From NCBI GenBank assembly GCA_020638495.1, contig JACKIN010000002.1:186001-250000 (forward strand): a DNA stretch of 64,000 nucleotides. Reading direction: 5' to 3'. Both the position numbers and the translations under genes were made by a program. This document shows, one piece after another, positions 43,949-51,824 of the stretch. A model generated the notes under the pieces. That model made no database searches and was not told the origin of the DNA. It was given only the letters and a program-made list of their open reading frames with translations. Each line of letters opens with the position of its first letter. Within the stretch, counting starts at the first letter, position 1. The DNA comes from Geminicoccaceae bacterium (GTDB taxonomy: Bacteria > Pseudomonadota > Alphaproteobacteria > Geminicoccales > Geminicoccaceae).

Positions 43949-44968
43949 CTAGTTCTCCCCGACCACCGCCGCGACCAGCGCCCGCAACCCCGCCATGTGC
44001 CCCGCCTCGCGTGATCTCACCGTCGGATCGGAGGTGATGGCGATCACGAGGTTCAGGCTCGGGACGACGTGCAGCATCTGGCCGCCATAGCCCCAGCCGT
44101 AATAGTGGGGGTGACCGCCGGTCTCGGTGATGAACCAGCCATAGCCGTAGCGGTGGCCGGTCCAGCGGGACGCGGTGCGCGGCCGCCAGGAGGTGGCGAT
44201 CCAGCTCTCGGCGACGATGCGCCGCCCGTCGAGCGTGCCGCCGGCGTTGATCATCCGGCCGAAGCGGAAGACGGCCCGGGGCGAGAGCAGCAAGTTGTTG
44301 CCGCCGAGATAGATGCCCTGCGGGTCCCTGTCCCAGGGCGGGATCTCGATGTCGAGCGGCTCGCCCAGCCAGGCGCGGGCGAGGCCGAGCGTGCTCTCGC
44401 CGGTCGCCCTGGTCAGAATCGCCGAGAGCAGGTGCGAGCTGCCCGTCGAATAGAGCATGCGGCCGCCGGGCTCGGCGACGAACGGGCGGCTCAGCGCATG
44501 GGCGACCCAGTCCGGGCTCGTCACCCAGGCGCCGTAGTTCCGCCCGGAGGTGCGCTCGAGGCCGGCCTGCATCGAGAGCAGGTTGCCGATCGTGACCTCT
44601 TCGAGGCGGGGATCGGCATCGGCCGGGACCAGCGGGCCGAGCACGGTCGTGATCCTCTGGTCCGGCCCCTCGAGCACGCCGCGATCGATGGCGCAGCCGA
44701 CGAGCGTCGCGATGATCGTCTTGGCCAGCGACTTGATGTTGACCGGCCGGTCGGCGGCCGGGCCGCGGAACCTCTCCGCGAGAACGATCTCGCTGCCCCG
44801 CCCGACGATCAGCGTATGCAGCCGCGGCAGCGCTTTGGCGCGTTCGACGAGCGCCGCCGGGTCGATCGCGGCCGCGGCGCAGCGCGGTCGCGCGATGCAC
44901 GCGGCCGCGGCCAGCGCACCGCCAGTCGTCAGGATCTTCCGCCGGCTCCACCCCATGGCTGAAAACAT
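43949..44968 (-). CDS. Serine hydrolase of the class C beta-lactamase family
   Basis: About 339 aa from ATG 44968 (alternatives 44956 and 45016). The N-terminus has a twin-arginine-like signal, WSRRKILTTGGALAAAACIA, implying export to the periplasm. The nucleophile is in the S-x-x-K box SLAK (INIKSLAKTI context), a Tyr box reads YSTGSSH instead of Y-x-N, and the third motif is in YYGWGYGGQ. Family members are esterases, peptidases or beta-lactamases; the altered Tyr box argues against a true beta-lactamase. Downstream end abuts the IS110 leader; upstream lies the repeat array. Confidence 0.85.
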   Translation of the reverse strand: MFSAMGWSRRKILTTGGALAAAACIARPRCAAAAIDPAALVERAKALPRLHTLIVGRGSEIVLAERFRGPAADRPVNIKSLAKTIIATLVGCAIDRGVLEGPDQRITTVLGPLVPADADPRLEEVTIGNLLSMQAGLERTSGRNYGAWVTSPDWVAHALSRPFVAEPGGRMLYSTGSSHLLSAILTRATGESTLGLARAWLGEPLDIEIPPWDRDPQGIYLGGNNLLLSPRAVFRFGRMINAGGTLDGRRIVAESWIATSWRPRTASRWTGHRYGYGWFITETGGHPHYYGWGYGGQMLHVVPSLNLVIAITSDPTVRSREAGHMAGLRALVAAVVGEN

Positions 44969-45094
44969 GGCCGCCGCCGGCCCGGGGTCAACCGACCGCC
45001 GCCAAAGGTCCATCACGAACGCTTATGCCTCGGCCCGGGCCAGCCGCCCGGGCGCCGCTTCCAGCCGCCTGCAGGCCACCACGCCGCCAGGTTC

Positions 45095-45238
45095 GTCGCG
45101 GAATCCGCGACATGCGGGCTCTGCTTGTCGCATATTCTGCGACAGCGTCCGCCAAACTGTCGCGGATTCCGCCACATAAGGATTCGTGATGTCGCAGATT
45201 CCGCGACAGTCGACCGGAATTGTCGCGGAATCTGCGAC
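45095..45238. repeat. Five 17 bp palindromes at a 32 bp period
   Basis: Copies begin at 45095, 45127, 45159, 45191 and 45222, consensus GTCGC(G/A)GA(A/T)TC(C/T)GCGAC. Copy 2 reads CATATTC in the centre and copy 3 has one arm mismatch. Spacers of 14-15 bp are unrelated to one another. The 32/32/32/31 spacing is three helical turns, so all sites face the same side of the DNA, as in cooperative operator arrays. Confidence 0.85.
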
Positions 45239-45245
45239 AGTCGAC

Positions 45246-45363
45246 GACGAACGAACCCACCGGATCGACGAGCGAACCCGGGATTCGGACGAGCGAACCC
45301 CGGATTTTCGACGAACGAACCCGGATTTTCGACGAACGAACCCGAACCGCGACCAACGAACCC
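45246..45363. repeat. Six 13 bp direct repeats at a 21 bp period
   Basis: Copies of GACGA(A/G)CGAACCC start at 45246, 45267, 45288, 45310, 45331 and 45351 (the last with GACCAACGAACCC); spacing 21, 21, 22, 21, 20 bp, two helical turns. A partial seventh copy, GAACGAACC, is at 45454-45462, 10 bp before the -35 box of the promoter at 45473. Begins 7 bp after the palindrome array. Confidence 0.85.
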
Positions 45364-45472
45364 GGGGGCCGACAAACCCTTGCTCCAAAACGTTTTTCCT
45401 GGATCCGTGGCGGCTCCCGGGCGTGCTCCGCGTAGGCAGAAGCCGATTTTGCCGAACGAACCGGGGTAGATC

Positions 45473-45501
45473 TTGACGGCCTGCCCGAAATAGGCTATTA
45501 T
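45473..45501 (+). promoter_or_regulatory. Near-consensus sigma-70 promoter without a sense gene
   Basis: TTGACG (45473-45478), exactly 17 bp, TATTAT (45496-45501). It reads toward the minus-strand cysteine hydrolase gene, whose stop lies 12 bp downstream, so any transcript would be antisense to it. Located at the end of the repeat arrays. Confidence 0.6.
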
Positions 45502-45512
45502 TCCTTCATCGC

Positions 45513-46259
45513 TCAGACGCCCGTCACCTCGCTCGCCAGGATGGCACCGCGTGAAGCCATGAAATAGAGCCCCATGTGGTGGGTCTCCGCCTTGGGGTGG
45601 GCCGCCGTGTCGGGCAGGCCGAGCGCACGCGCCGCCCCCAGCGGCAGGTCGTAGGTGGCGCAGGCGGGCTCCAGCACGACGATGTCCTTGAGCGTCGGCA
45701 TCAGGCCGTGATTGCGGGCCGAGAGCATGGTGAGCACGAAGTCCATGACGCAGATGTCGGTGCAGATGCCGGTGGTCAGCACCGCTTCCAGCCGGTGCAC
45801 GTTGACCCAGTCGACCACCTTGTTGTGGCTGGTGCCGTGCCCCTTGAAGGTCGCCTCGATGCCGCCGACGAAGCCGTTGATGCAGTCCTTGCGGATCAGG
45901 AGCGCATGGGCGTCGCCCTCGAGCCAGGCGAGCTCCGGCACGAGGTTCTCCTCGCCCGTGCCGCGCTCGCAATGCGGCGGGTAGGGCGGCTCGGGCTTGC
46001 CCGGCTCGTGGGTGTCGAGGAAGGCGAGGATCGGCCAGCGCTGGGCGGTGAAGGCCCGGGCGAGCGTGTCGGTGCGCTCGACCATGGCGCTGACCTGCGC
46101 ATCCGGCGCCGGCGGCGCCAGGTTGCCGGCGCCCACCGTGCAGAAGCCGTTGACCTCGTCGACGATGACGAGCCCGGTCGGCTGGGCGTCGACGGCGTAG
46201 GACCGCAGCGCCAGCGGCATGGCTTCGGCCAAGGCCGTTATCAGATTGGATGTCGACAT
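45513..46259 (-). CDS. Cysteine hydrolase, isochorismatase/nicotinamidase family
   Basis: 248 aa. Catalytic triad positions are Asp34 in VIVDEVNGFC, Lys in LIRKDCINGF and Cys in TTGICTDICVMDFVLT. The segment following (GIEATFKGHGTSHNKVVDWV) and the metal-like DTHEPGKPEPPYPPHCERG resemble plant and bacterial nicotinamidase-type enzymes, which hydrolyse nicotinamide to nicotinate for NAD recycling. Substrate is therefore probably an amide such as nicotinamide, but the family is wide. It stands alone; the divergent dapB lies 90 bp upstream. Confidence 0.85.
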   Translation of the reverse strand: MSTSNLITALAEAMPLALRSYAVDAQPTGLVIVDEVNGFCTVGAGNLAPPAPDAQVSAMVERTDTLARAFTAQRWPILAFLDTHEPGKPEPPYPPHCERGTGEENLVPELAWLEGDAHALLIRKDCINGFVGGIEATFKGHGTSHNKVVDWVNVHRLEAVLTTGICTDICVMDFVLTMLSARNHGLMPTLKDIVVLEPACATYDLPLGAARALGLPDTAAHPKAETHHMGLYFMASRGAILASEVTGV

Positions 46260-46349
46260 GGGCAGGGCTCCTCCACTTGACCGGCTCGACTCGACGGTGG
46301 ACTAAACAGGGCAAGCGACGCGCATGCAACGTCTGACGGGAGAGAGCCC

Positions 46350-47147
46350 TTGCGAATCGGCGTGATCGGCTGTGCCGGGCGGATGGGCCGCGCCAACCTG
46401 GCCCAGCTTCTGGGCACCGAGGGCGTCGAGCTCGCCGGCGGCACCGAGCGGCCGGGTCACGAGGCGATCGGCACCGACCTCGGCACGCTCATCGGCCGCG
46501 ACCCGGTCGGCATCCTCTGCACCGACGACCCGTCCGGGCTCATGACCCGTGCCCATGCGGTGATCGAGTTCTCGACGCCGGCCGCCACCACCGCCAATGC
46601 CGCCCTCGCCGCCACCCATGGCTGCGCCCACGTGATTGGCACGACCGCCCTTGAGCCGGCCGACCGGGCGGCGCTGGCCGAAGCCGCCAGGCGCACCGCC
46701 ATCGTCTGGGCGCCCAACATGAGCCTCGGCACCAATCTCCTGATCGGCCTCGCCGAGAAGGTGGCGGCGACGCTCGGGCCGGAGTTCGACATCGAGATCG
46801 TCGAGATGCACCACCGCCACAAGGTCGATGCCCCCTCCGGCACGGCGCTGGCCATCGCCGAGGCCGCCGCCAGGGGCCGCGGCCGGCCGCTCGACGAGCT
46901 GGTCCAGCGCGGCCGCGACGGCCTCACCGGCCCGCGCCCGGCGGGTGCGATCGGCCTCGCGGCCCTGCGCGGTGGCGACGTCGTCGGCGACCACACCATC
47001 ATCTTCGCCGCCGATGGCGAGCGCCTCGAGCTCTCCCACAAGGCGTCGAGCCGCGCCATCTACAGCGCCGGCGCCGTCCGCGCAGCACTCTGGGCCGGCC
47101 GGCAGCCGCCCGGCCTCTACGGCATGAAGGACGTGCTCGGGCTCTGA
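46350..47147 (+). CDS. dapB: 4-hydroxy-tetrahydrodipicolinate reductase
   Basis: 265 aa from TTG 46350, with GGGAGAGA 4-13 bp upstream (MRIGVIGCAGRMGRANL). NAD(P)H-binding GCAGRMG, then the signature EMHHRHKVDAPSGTALAIA with the catalytic His and Lys, and the C-terminal HKASSRAIYSAGAVRAALW...GLYGMKDVLGL. It reduces the product of DapA in lysine and diaminopimelate synthesis. Ends 4 bp before the convergent glutathione transferase gene. Confidence 0.95.
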   Translation: MRIGVIGCAGRMGRANLAQLLGTEGVELAGGTERPGHEAIGTDLGTLIGRDPVGILCTDDPSGLMTRAHAVIEFSTPAATTANAALAATHGCAHVIGTTALEPADRAALAEAARRTAIVWAPNMSLGTNLLIGLAEKVAATLGPEFDIEIVEMHHRHKVDAPSGTALAIAEAAARGRGRPLDELVQRGRDGLTGPRPAGAIGLAALRGGDVVGDHTIIFAADGERLELSHKASSRAIYSAGAVRAALWAGRQPPGLYGMKDVLGL

Positions 47148-47151
47148 CGCC

Positions 47152-47814
47152 TCAGACCTTGGTCGCCAGCCACGCCCTGGTCGCCGCCGCCTGGGCCTCC
47201 AGCACCGGCGCGAAGCTGGGATGGGCCAGGGCCCGCTCGTGCCAGGCGACGAGCCCGGGCGGCAGGTCGAGCTTTCGCCCCAGATGCTCCAGCATCAGCC
47301 CGGCCATGAGCAAGGTCGGCGGATAGGGCAGGTCGGCCAGGGTCAGGCTCGGCCCGGCGAGCCAGGGTTGCGGCGTGGTCATCGAAGCGAGGTCGGCGAG
47401 CCGTGTCGCGAAGAGCGCGCACTGGCGCTCGACCAGCGCCGCGTCGCGGCCGGCCGGCGCCATCTGCGCAAAGAGGGCGCGGATCACCGGCTCGAGCCGG
47501 CTGTCGTGAAACCGGGCGAGCTGGCGTGTTCTGGCCCTGGCCCGAGGACCACCAGGCAGGAGCGGCGGGTCCGGCCAGGCCTCGTCCAGGTACTCGTTGA
47601 TCACCTCGCTCTCGGTCAGCACCAGCTCGCCCGCCTCGAGCCCGGTGACGACGAGGGCCGGTATCGTGCCGGCCGGCACGATCGCCTTGTAGGCTGGCGA
47701 GCCGTAGCCGTCGGGGGGCGGCAGCGCCTCGTAGGGCAGGCCCTTGAGGCGGAGCGCCAGCTCGACCTTGGCGGCGTAGTTGCTGATCGGCAGGGTGTAG
47801 AAGGTCAGTCGCAT
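47152..47814 (-). CDS. Glutathione S-transferase family protein
   Basis: 220 aa from ATG 47814. Thioredoxin-like N-domain: MRLTFYTLPISNYAAKVELAL, then PAGTIPALV and LTESEVINEYLDEAWP, the cis-Pro and the Glu-Ser glutathione-binding pair. C-domain all-helical with WLAGPSLTLADLPYPPTLLM, the N-capping Asp motif. The catalytic Ser/Tyr is most likely Ser11. Substrate unknown. Downstream of the GH116 gene by 11 bp on the same strand, a possible but not clearly functional pairing. Confidence 0.88.
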   Translation of the reverse strand: MRLTFYTLPISNYAAKVELALRLKGLPYEALPPPDGYGSPAYKAIVPAGTIPALVVTGLEAGELVLTESEVINEYLDEAWPDPPLLPGGPRARARTRQLARFHDSRLEPVIRALFAQMAPAGRDAALVERQCALFATRLADLASMTTPQPWLAGPSLTLADLPYPPTLLMAGLMLEHLGRKLDLPPGLVAWHERALAHPSFAPVLEAQAAATRAWLATKV

Positions 47815-47825
47815 GGCTTCGGCGC

Positions 47826-50138
47826 CTATCCGGGAAATGGCCAGGGCTGGGCGAGCCAGGCGGCGAGCGGGCGAAGGTTCATCGGTGCCCGGAAGACCTC
47901 GGCCTCGAGGTCGATCGCCGCCGGCAGGCGATAGAGCAGGCCGCGCCGCTCGACCACCTCGGCGAAGAGCGCCCGCCGCACTTCCGCCGCCTCGGAAGTC
48001 AGGCCGAAGGCCTGCAGCTCGGCGGCGAACGCCAGGTTGATGCCGACCAGGGCCTCGCTCGTCTGGAAGGAGGCGTCGACATCGCCCGGCGCATGCGCCA
48101 CCGGCCCGCCGGCCGCCGTCACAATTAGCCGGGCGGCGCGACCGGCCCCGGCCTTCCGGAAATTGATCGCGAACAGCGTCGCCAGCGTGGCCCGGACCAT
48201 GGCAGGATCGACCGCGTCGCCGAAGCCGTAGCGCCGGGCGAGGAAGGGGCCGAAGACGCAGCCCAGCAGGAGGGCGTCCTTCAGCGGGCCGTCGCGATCC
48301 AGCCTGAGCCGGCTGCCGTCCCAGAGCGCCGCCGCGAAAGCCTGCCGGCCCTGCGCTGCCGTCGCCCGCCACGCCGCCGCGAGGTCCGGCCGGTCGGCCG
48401 CATCGGCGACCGCCGCCCCGCCCAGGAGCGCCGCCAGCCAGAGCCCGCCGCAATAGGCCGACGGGCCCAGCATGGGGATGTTGTCGAAGGTCTGGTCCGG
48501 CACGCCGTCGTTCTCGATCAGCCCGTCGCCGTCGCGATCGAAGCGGGCGAGCGCGTCGAGCGCCAGCCCGACCGTCGGCAGCATGCGCCGCTGCCAGCCC
48601 GGCCCCAGCACCTGCCCGGCCCGGGCGATGGCGATCACCAGCTGCGCGTTCAGGTCCTTCCAGCCGGTGGCGTCCCGCCACGTGTAGCCGCTGGCGAGGT
48701 GGAACGGGTCCTCCTCGGGCGCCCCCAGGTCGTGCGGCGCCATGCCGGCGAGCTTGACCGGCATGGGCACGCCCGAGAGCGCATGAAGCCGCAGCCGGGC
48801 ATCGGCGCGCGGTAGCTGGCGCGCATAGTCCTCGAGCACCTGCGCCTCGAGCTCGGGAAACGTCCGGAGCACCGCCTCGGAGGCGTAGATCCACAAGTCC
48901 ATGGTCGCATAGAGGGCATAGTCCGGGCATTCGATCAGGGCGAAATGCGCAGGCTCCTCCCGCTCCGCATCGGGCGCCGTCGCGACCGTGCAGCCGTCGA
49001 CCAGGAAGGACAGCATCTGCAAGGCGAGCCCCCCGGCCTCGGGCGCATCGCCCAGGCTCGCCGCCACTTCCCGCTGCCAGCCGGCCACGCTCTCGGCCCG
49101 GGCCGGTGCCGCATCGAGCGCCCGTTCGGCGATCGCCAGGGCCTTGCGCCCGGTCCGGCCCCATTCGGCCGTGTAGCGCCGCCAATGCCGCCGGCCGAGG
49201 CCGAAGCGGACAAGCGGGAAATCCCAGACGACCACGGCCTCGATCACCCGCTCCTCGCCCGGCTGAAGCGTGCAGCCGGCGGCGATGGCGGCGGTCGGGA
49301 TCGCCGTGTCGCGATCGTCGAACGGCGCCTCGACCAGCCAGGGCGCGCCCGACGGCAGGCGGCCCGCGCCCGCGAACGCTGCCCAGAGTGCCGCCCCGTC
49401 GCCGCCGCCATCGAAGGCGGCGAGGCTCTCCACGTCGAGGCCCGGCTGCCGGCGGAGCGCCAGCACCATCTCACCGACACCCTCCTCGTCGATGACGTCA
49501 TCAGTCCGTACCCGGTCCATCCGCACGGCTGCCAGATCGGGATGGTCGATCACCTCGTTGAGGTTGCCAACCCCGCAGCGGTGCGGCCGGCCGCGGCCGA
49601 ACTGGCTGAACCAGCCGTTCATGTTCGGCCAGTGCGCGAGCAGCGTCACCGCCAGCGGCGTCGGCCCCGGATTGGCCAGGGTCCAGGTGAAGAGCGCCAG
49701 CGGCAGGCTGCTCGCCCCGAGATCGCCCGGCACGAAGGGACCGCTTGCCTCGAGCACCGCCCGCGCACCACCGGTCGCTTCCGCCGGCCAGGTCAGCCGG
49801 GCCCAGGGGAAGAGAAACTCGGCCGCGGCCGGCGCCTCGGCGAACGACCAGGCGGCGAGCCTGCCGTCCGCCGGCCGCTTCTGCAGCGCAGTCGTAGGCG
49901 CGCCTGCAGGCCCCGCCACCCGCAAGGCGAAGCCGGCGGCCGGCTCGTGGAAGAGGCGGACGGCACCGGTCTTCAGAGTGAAGCGGGTGAAGGCCCCGGT
50001 GCGATCGAGGCTGACCGCCCCGGTGCCGATGCCGCCCAAGGGCAGGGCCGGCTCGGCGGGGCCTGCCAGATGGCCCGCCGTCTTCGGCCGCTGCGGCACG
50101 AAGCGGTGCGCCGGATCGACCCGCCAGACGGCCCTCAT
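47826..50138 (-). CDS. GH116 family glycoside hydrolase (GBA2-like)
   Basis: 770 aa. N-terminal beta domain with PLGGIGTGAVSLDRTGAFTRF and HWPNMNGWFSQFG, then the (alpha/alpha)6 catalytic barrel. The nucleophile Glu appears in LIECPDYALYATMDLWIYAS and the acid/base Asp in GVPDQTFDNIPMLGPSAYCGGLWLAAL, matching the two catalytic residues of GH116 beta-glucosidases. No signal peptide, so it is cytoplasmic. GH116 includes glucosylceramidase (GBA2) and bacterial beta-glucosidases/xylosidases; the substrate here is unknown. It sits between a GST gene and the amino-acid transporter binding protein gene, all on the minus strand. Confidence 0.88.
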   Translation of the reverse strand: MRAVWRVDPAHRFVPQRPKTAGHLAGPAEPALPLGGIGTGAVSLDRTGAFTRFTLKTGAVRLFHEPAAGFALRVAGPAGAPTTALQKRPADGRLAAWSFAEAPAAAEFLFPWARLTWPAEATGGARAVLEASGPFVPGDLGASSLPLALFTWTLANPGPTPLAVTLLAHWPNMNGWFSQFGRGRPHRCGVGNLNEVIDHPDLAAVRMDRVRTDDVIDEEGVGEMVLALRRQPGLDVESLAAFDGGGDGAALWAAFAGAGRLPSGAPWLVEAPFDDRDTAIPTAAIAAGCTLQPGEERVIEAVVVWDFPLVRFGLGRRHWRRYTAEWGRTGRKALAIAERALDAAPARAESVAGWQREVAASLGDAPEAGGLALQMLSFLVDGCTVATAPDAEREEPAHFALIECPDYALYATMDLWIYASEAVLRTFPELEAQVLEDYARQLPRADARLRLHALSGVPMPVKLAGMAPHDLGAPEEDPFHLASGYTWRDATGWKDLNAQLVIAIARAGQVLGPGWQRRMLPTVGLALDALARFDRDGDGLIENDGVPDQTFDNIPMLGPSAYCGGLWLAALLGGAAVADAADRPDLAAAWRATAAQGRQAFAAALWDGSRLRLDRDGPLKDALLLGCVFGPFLARRYGFGDAVDPAMVRATLATLFAINFRKAGAGRAARLIVTAAGGPVAHAPGDVDASFQTSEALVGINLAFAAELQAFGLTSEAAEVRRALFAEVVERRGLLYRLPAAIDLEAEVFRAPMNLRPLAAWLAQPWPFPG

Positions 50139-50156
50139 GAGCGTCGGTTCAGTCGC

Positions 50157-50951
50157 TCAGTTGGCGAGGTTCCACTTCTGCTGCTGGGCCGCGAACCAGC
50201 CGCTCGTGTGATTCAGGTTGATCCAGTGATTGACGTAGTTGATCCAGATCTGGTCGTCCTGCGGCAGGAGGAAGGCGCCGGGCCGGCGCGAGCGCGCCTC
50301 CTCGACCTTCACCACAGCCAGCTCCGGGTAGCTGGTGACGAGCTGCGCCGCGTCGACATTGCTGGTGACGCTGGCCGTCGCCCGCCCGGAGATCACCTCC
50401 TGCCACTCGCGCGCCGGCGCCTCGACCGTCTTGATCTGGGCGTTCTGGAAGTAGCTGCGGGCCTGCTGCTCGAAGACCGTGCCGAGGGTCACAGCGATGG
50501 TCACGTCGGCCGTGTCCAGATCGGCCCAGCTCGCATAGTTCTCGACATTGGCGGCCAGCGTCATCGGCACGGTCGAGAACTCGACGTAGGGATCGCTGAA
50601 CCCGGCGACGGCGGCCCGGTCCATGCTGAGCGATGCGCTCGTCGTGATGTCGTACTTGTCGGCGACGATGCCGGCGACCAGCGTCTTCCAGTCGGTCGGC
50701 ACGTACTCGATCGTCACGCCCATGTCGGCGGCGAGCTTCTCGACCGCCTCGATGTCATAGCCCTTGAGCTCGTTCGAGCCCGGGTCGCGAAAGCTCATCG
50801 GGTTGAAATCGCCGGTCGTGCCGACCCTGAGCACGCCACTCTCGAGGATCTTCGGCAGGCGCGACTGCTCCTGCGCGGAGGCCCCGCCGGCCACGATCAA
50901 GATGCCGAGAACGAGCGCGGCGACGCCGCGCAGACCGAGCTGACCGGGCAT
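50157..50951 (-). CDS. Polar amino acid ABC transporter binding protein (family 3)
   Basis: 264 aa from ATG 50951. Signal peptide LGLRGVAALVLGILIVAGGASA, cleaved before QEQSR. Family 3 motifs: GVLRVGTTGDFNPMSF, GYDIEAVEKLAADMGV, KYDITTSASLSMDR and DDQIWINYVNHWINL. The binding pocket is of the cyclohexadienyl-dehydratase-like/polar amino acid type; some relatives are periplasmic arogenate dehydratases, so an enzymatic role cannot be excluded. Divergent from the ATPase and permease genes at 51084 and 51814, which share a 132 bp regulatory gap. Confidence 0.88.
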   Translation of the reverse strand: MPGQLGLRGVAALVLGILIVAGGASAQEQSRLPKILESGVLRVGTTGDFNPMSFRDPGSNELKGYDIEAVEKLAADMGVTIEYVPTDWKTLVAGIVADKYDITTSASLSMDRAAVAGFSDPYVEFSTVPMTLAANVENYASWADLDTADVTIAVTLGTVFEQQARSYFQNAQIKTVEAPAREWQEVISGRATASVTSNVDAAQLVTSYPELAVVKVEEARSRRPGAFLLPQDDQIWINYVNHWINLNHTSGWFAAQQQKWNLAN

Positions 50952-51083
50952 TGCGTTTCTCCCTGGAGGTGGGTTCTCTCCCCTGGCCCCCGGATATGCA
51001 GCGGGCCACGGCCCTTGTCCACCGGGGCTTGCCGTGCGACCGCAGACCGCTAGCTTTGCGGCACGGCAGCAAACGGGCAGGAC

Positions 51084-51824
51084 ATGGCCGAGACGATCAT
51101 CAGCCTCGAGGGCGTGACCAAGCGCTTCGGCACGTTCGAGGCGCTGAAGAAGGTCGATCTGACCGTGGCGCTCGGCGAGCGCATGGTGATCTGCGGCCCG
51201 TCCGGCTCCGGCAAGTCCACCCTCATCCGCTGCATCAACCGGCTCGAGGAGCACGACGAGGGCCGCATCGTCGTCGACGGCCGCGAGCTCGACCAGGACA
51301 CGCGCAACGTCGCCGCCATCCGCCGCGAGGTCGGCATGGTGTTCCAGCAGTTCAACCTCTTCCCGCACCTCACGGTGCTCGACAACCTGACCCTCGCCCC
51401 GATGCGCGCCCGCGGCATGAGCCGCAAGGACGCGGAGGAGGTGGCGCGGCTCTATCTCGACCGCGTGCACATCCCCGAGCAGGCCGACAAGTACCCGGCC
51501 CAGCTTTCGGGCGGGCAGCAGCAGCGCGTCGCCATCGCCCGCTCGCTATGCATGCGTCCCCGGATCATGCTGTTCGACGAGCCGACCTCGGCGCTCGACC
51601 CCGAGATGATCAGCGAGGTGCTCGACGTCATGGTCGAGCTCGCCCGGGAAGGCATGACAATGATCGTCGTCACCCACGAGATGGGCTTCGCCCGCGAGGT
51701 GGCCGACACCATGGTCTTCATGGACGGCGGCGAGATCGTGGAGAAGGCGACGCCGGCCGAGTTCTTCGTCCAGCCGAAGAGCGAGCGCACCAGCCTCTTC
51801 CTGAGCCGCATCCTTGCCCACTGA
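51084..51824 (+). CDS. Polar amino acid ABC transporter ATP-binding protein
   Basis: 246 aa GlnQ/AapP-type ATPase. Walker A GPSGSGKSTLIRCINRLEE, Q-loop FQQFNLFPHLTVLDNL, signature LSGGQQQRVAIARSL, Walker B IMLFDEPTSALDPEMISEVL, His in VVTHEMGFAREVADTMVFMDGG. ATG 51084 preceded by a weak GGGCAGGA. The stop lies 8 bp inside the permease gene start, so the two are coupled. Together with the divergent binding protein it forms an amino acid importer. Confidence 0.93.
   Translation: MAETIISLEGVTKRFGTFEALKKVDLTVALGERMVICGPSGSGKSTLIRCINRLEEHDEGRIVVDGRELDQDTRNVAAIRREVGMVFQQFNLFPHLTVLDNLTLAPMRARGMSRKDAEEVARLYLDRVHIPEQADKYPAQLSGGQQQRVAIARSLCMRPRIMLFDEPTSALDPEMISEVLDVMVELAREGMTMIVVTHEMGFAREVADTMVFMDGGEIVEKATPAEFFVQPKSERTSLFLSRILAH

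Noticed and set aside
43949..44968. True beta-lactamase resistance gene
   Set aside because: The Tyr box is YST instead of Y-x-N, and the third box is not the usual K-T-G; more likely a general serine hydrolase.
45095..45363. CRISPR array
   Set aside because: Repeats are only 17 and 13 bp, spacers are 14-15 bp or nearly constant, and there are no cas genes.
45013..46329. 438-codon minus-strand frame across the repeat arrays and cysteine hydrolase
   Set aside because: It translates the repeats as Arg/Ser-rich units and covers the hydrolase in the wrong frame; no family resemblance.
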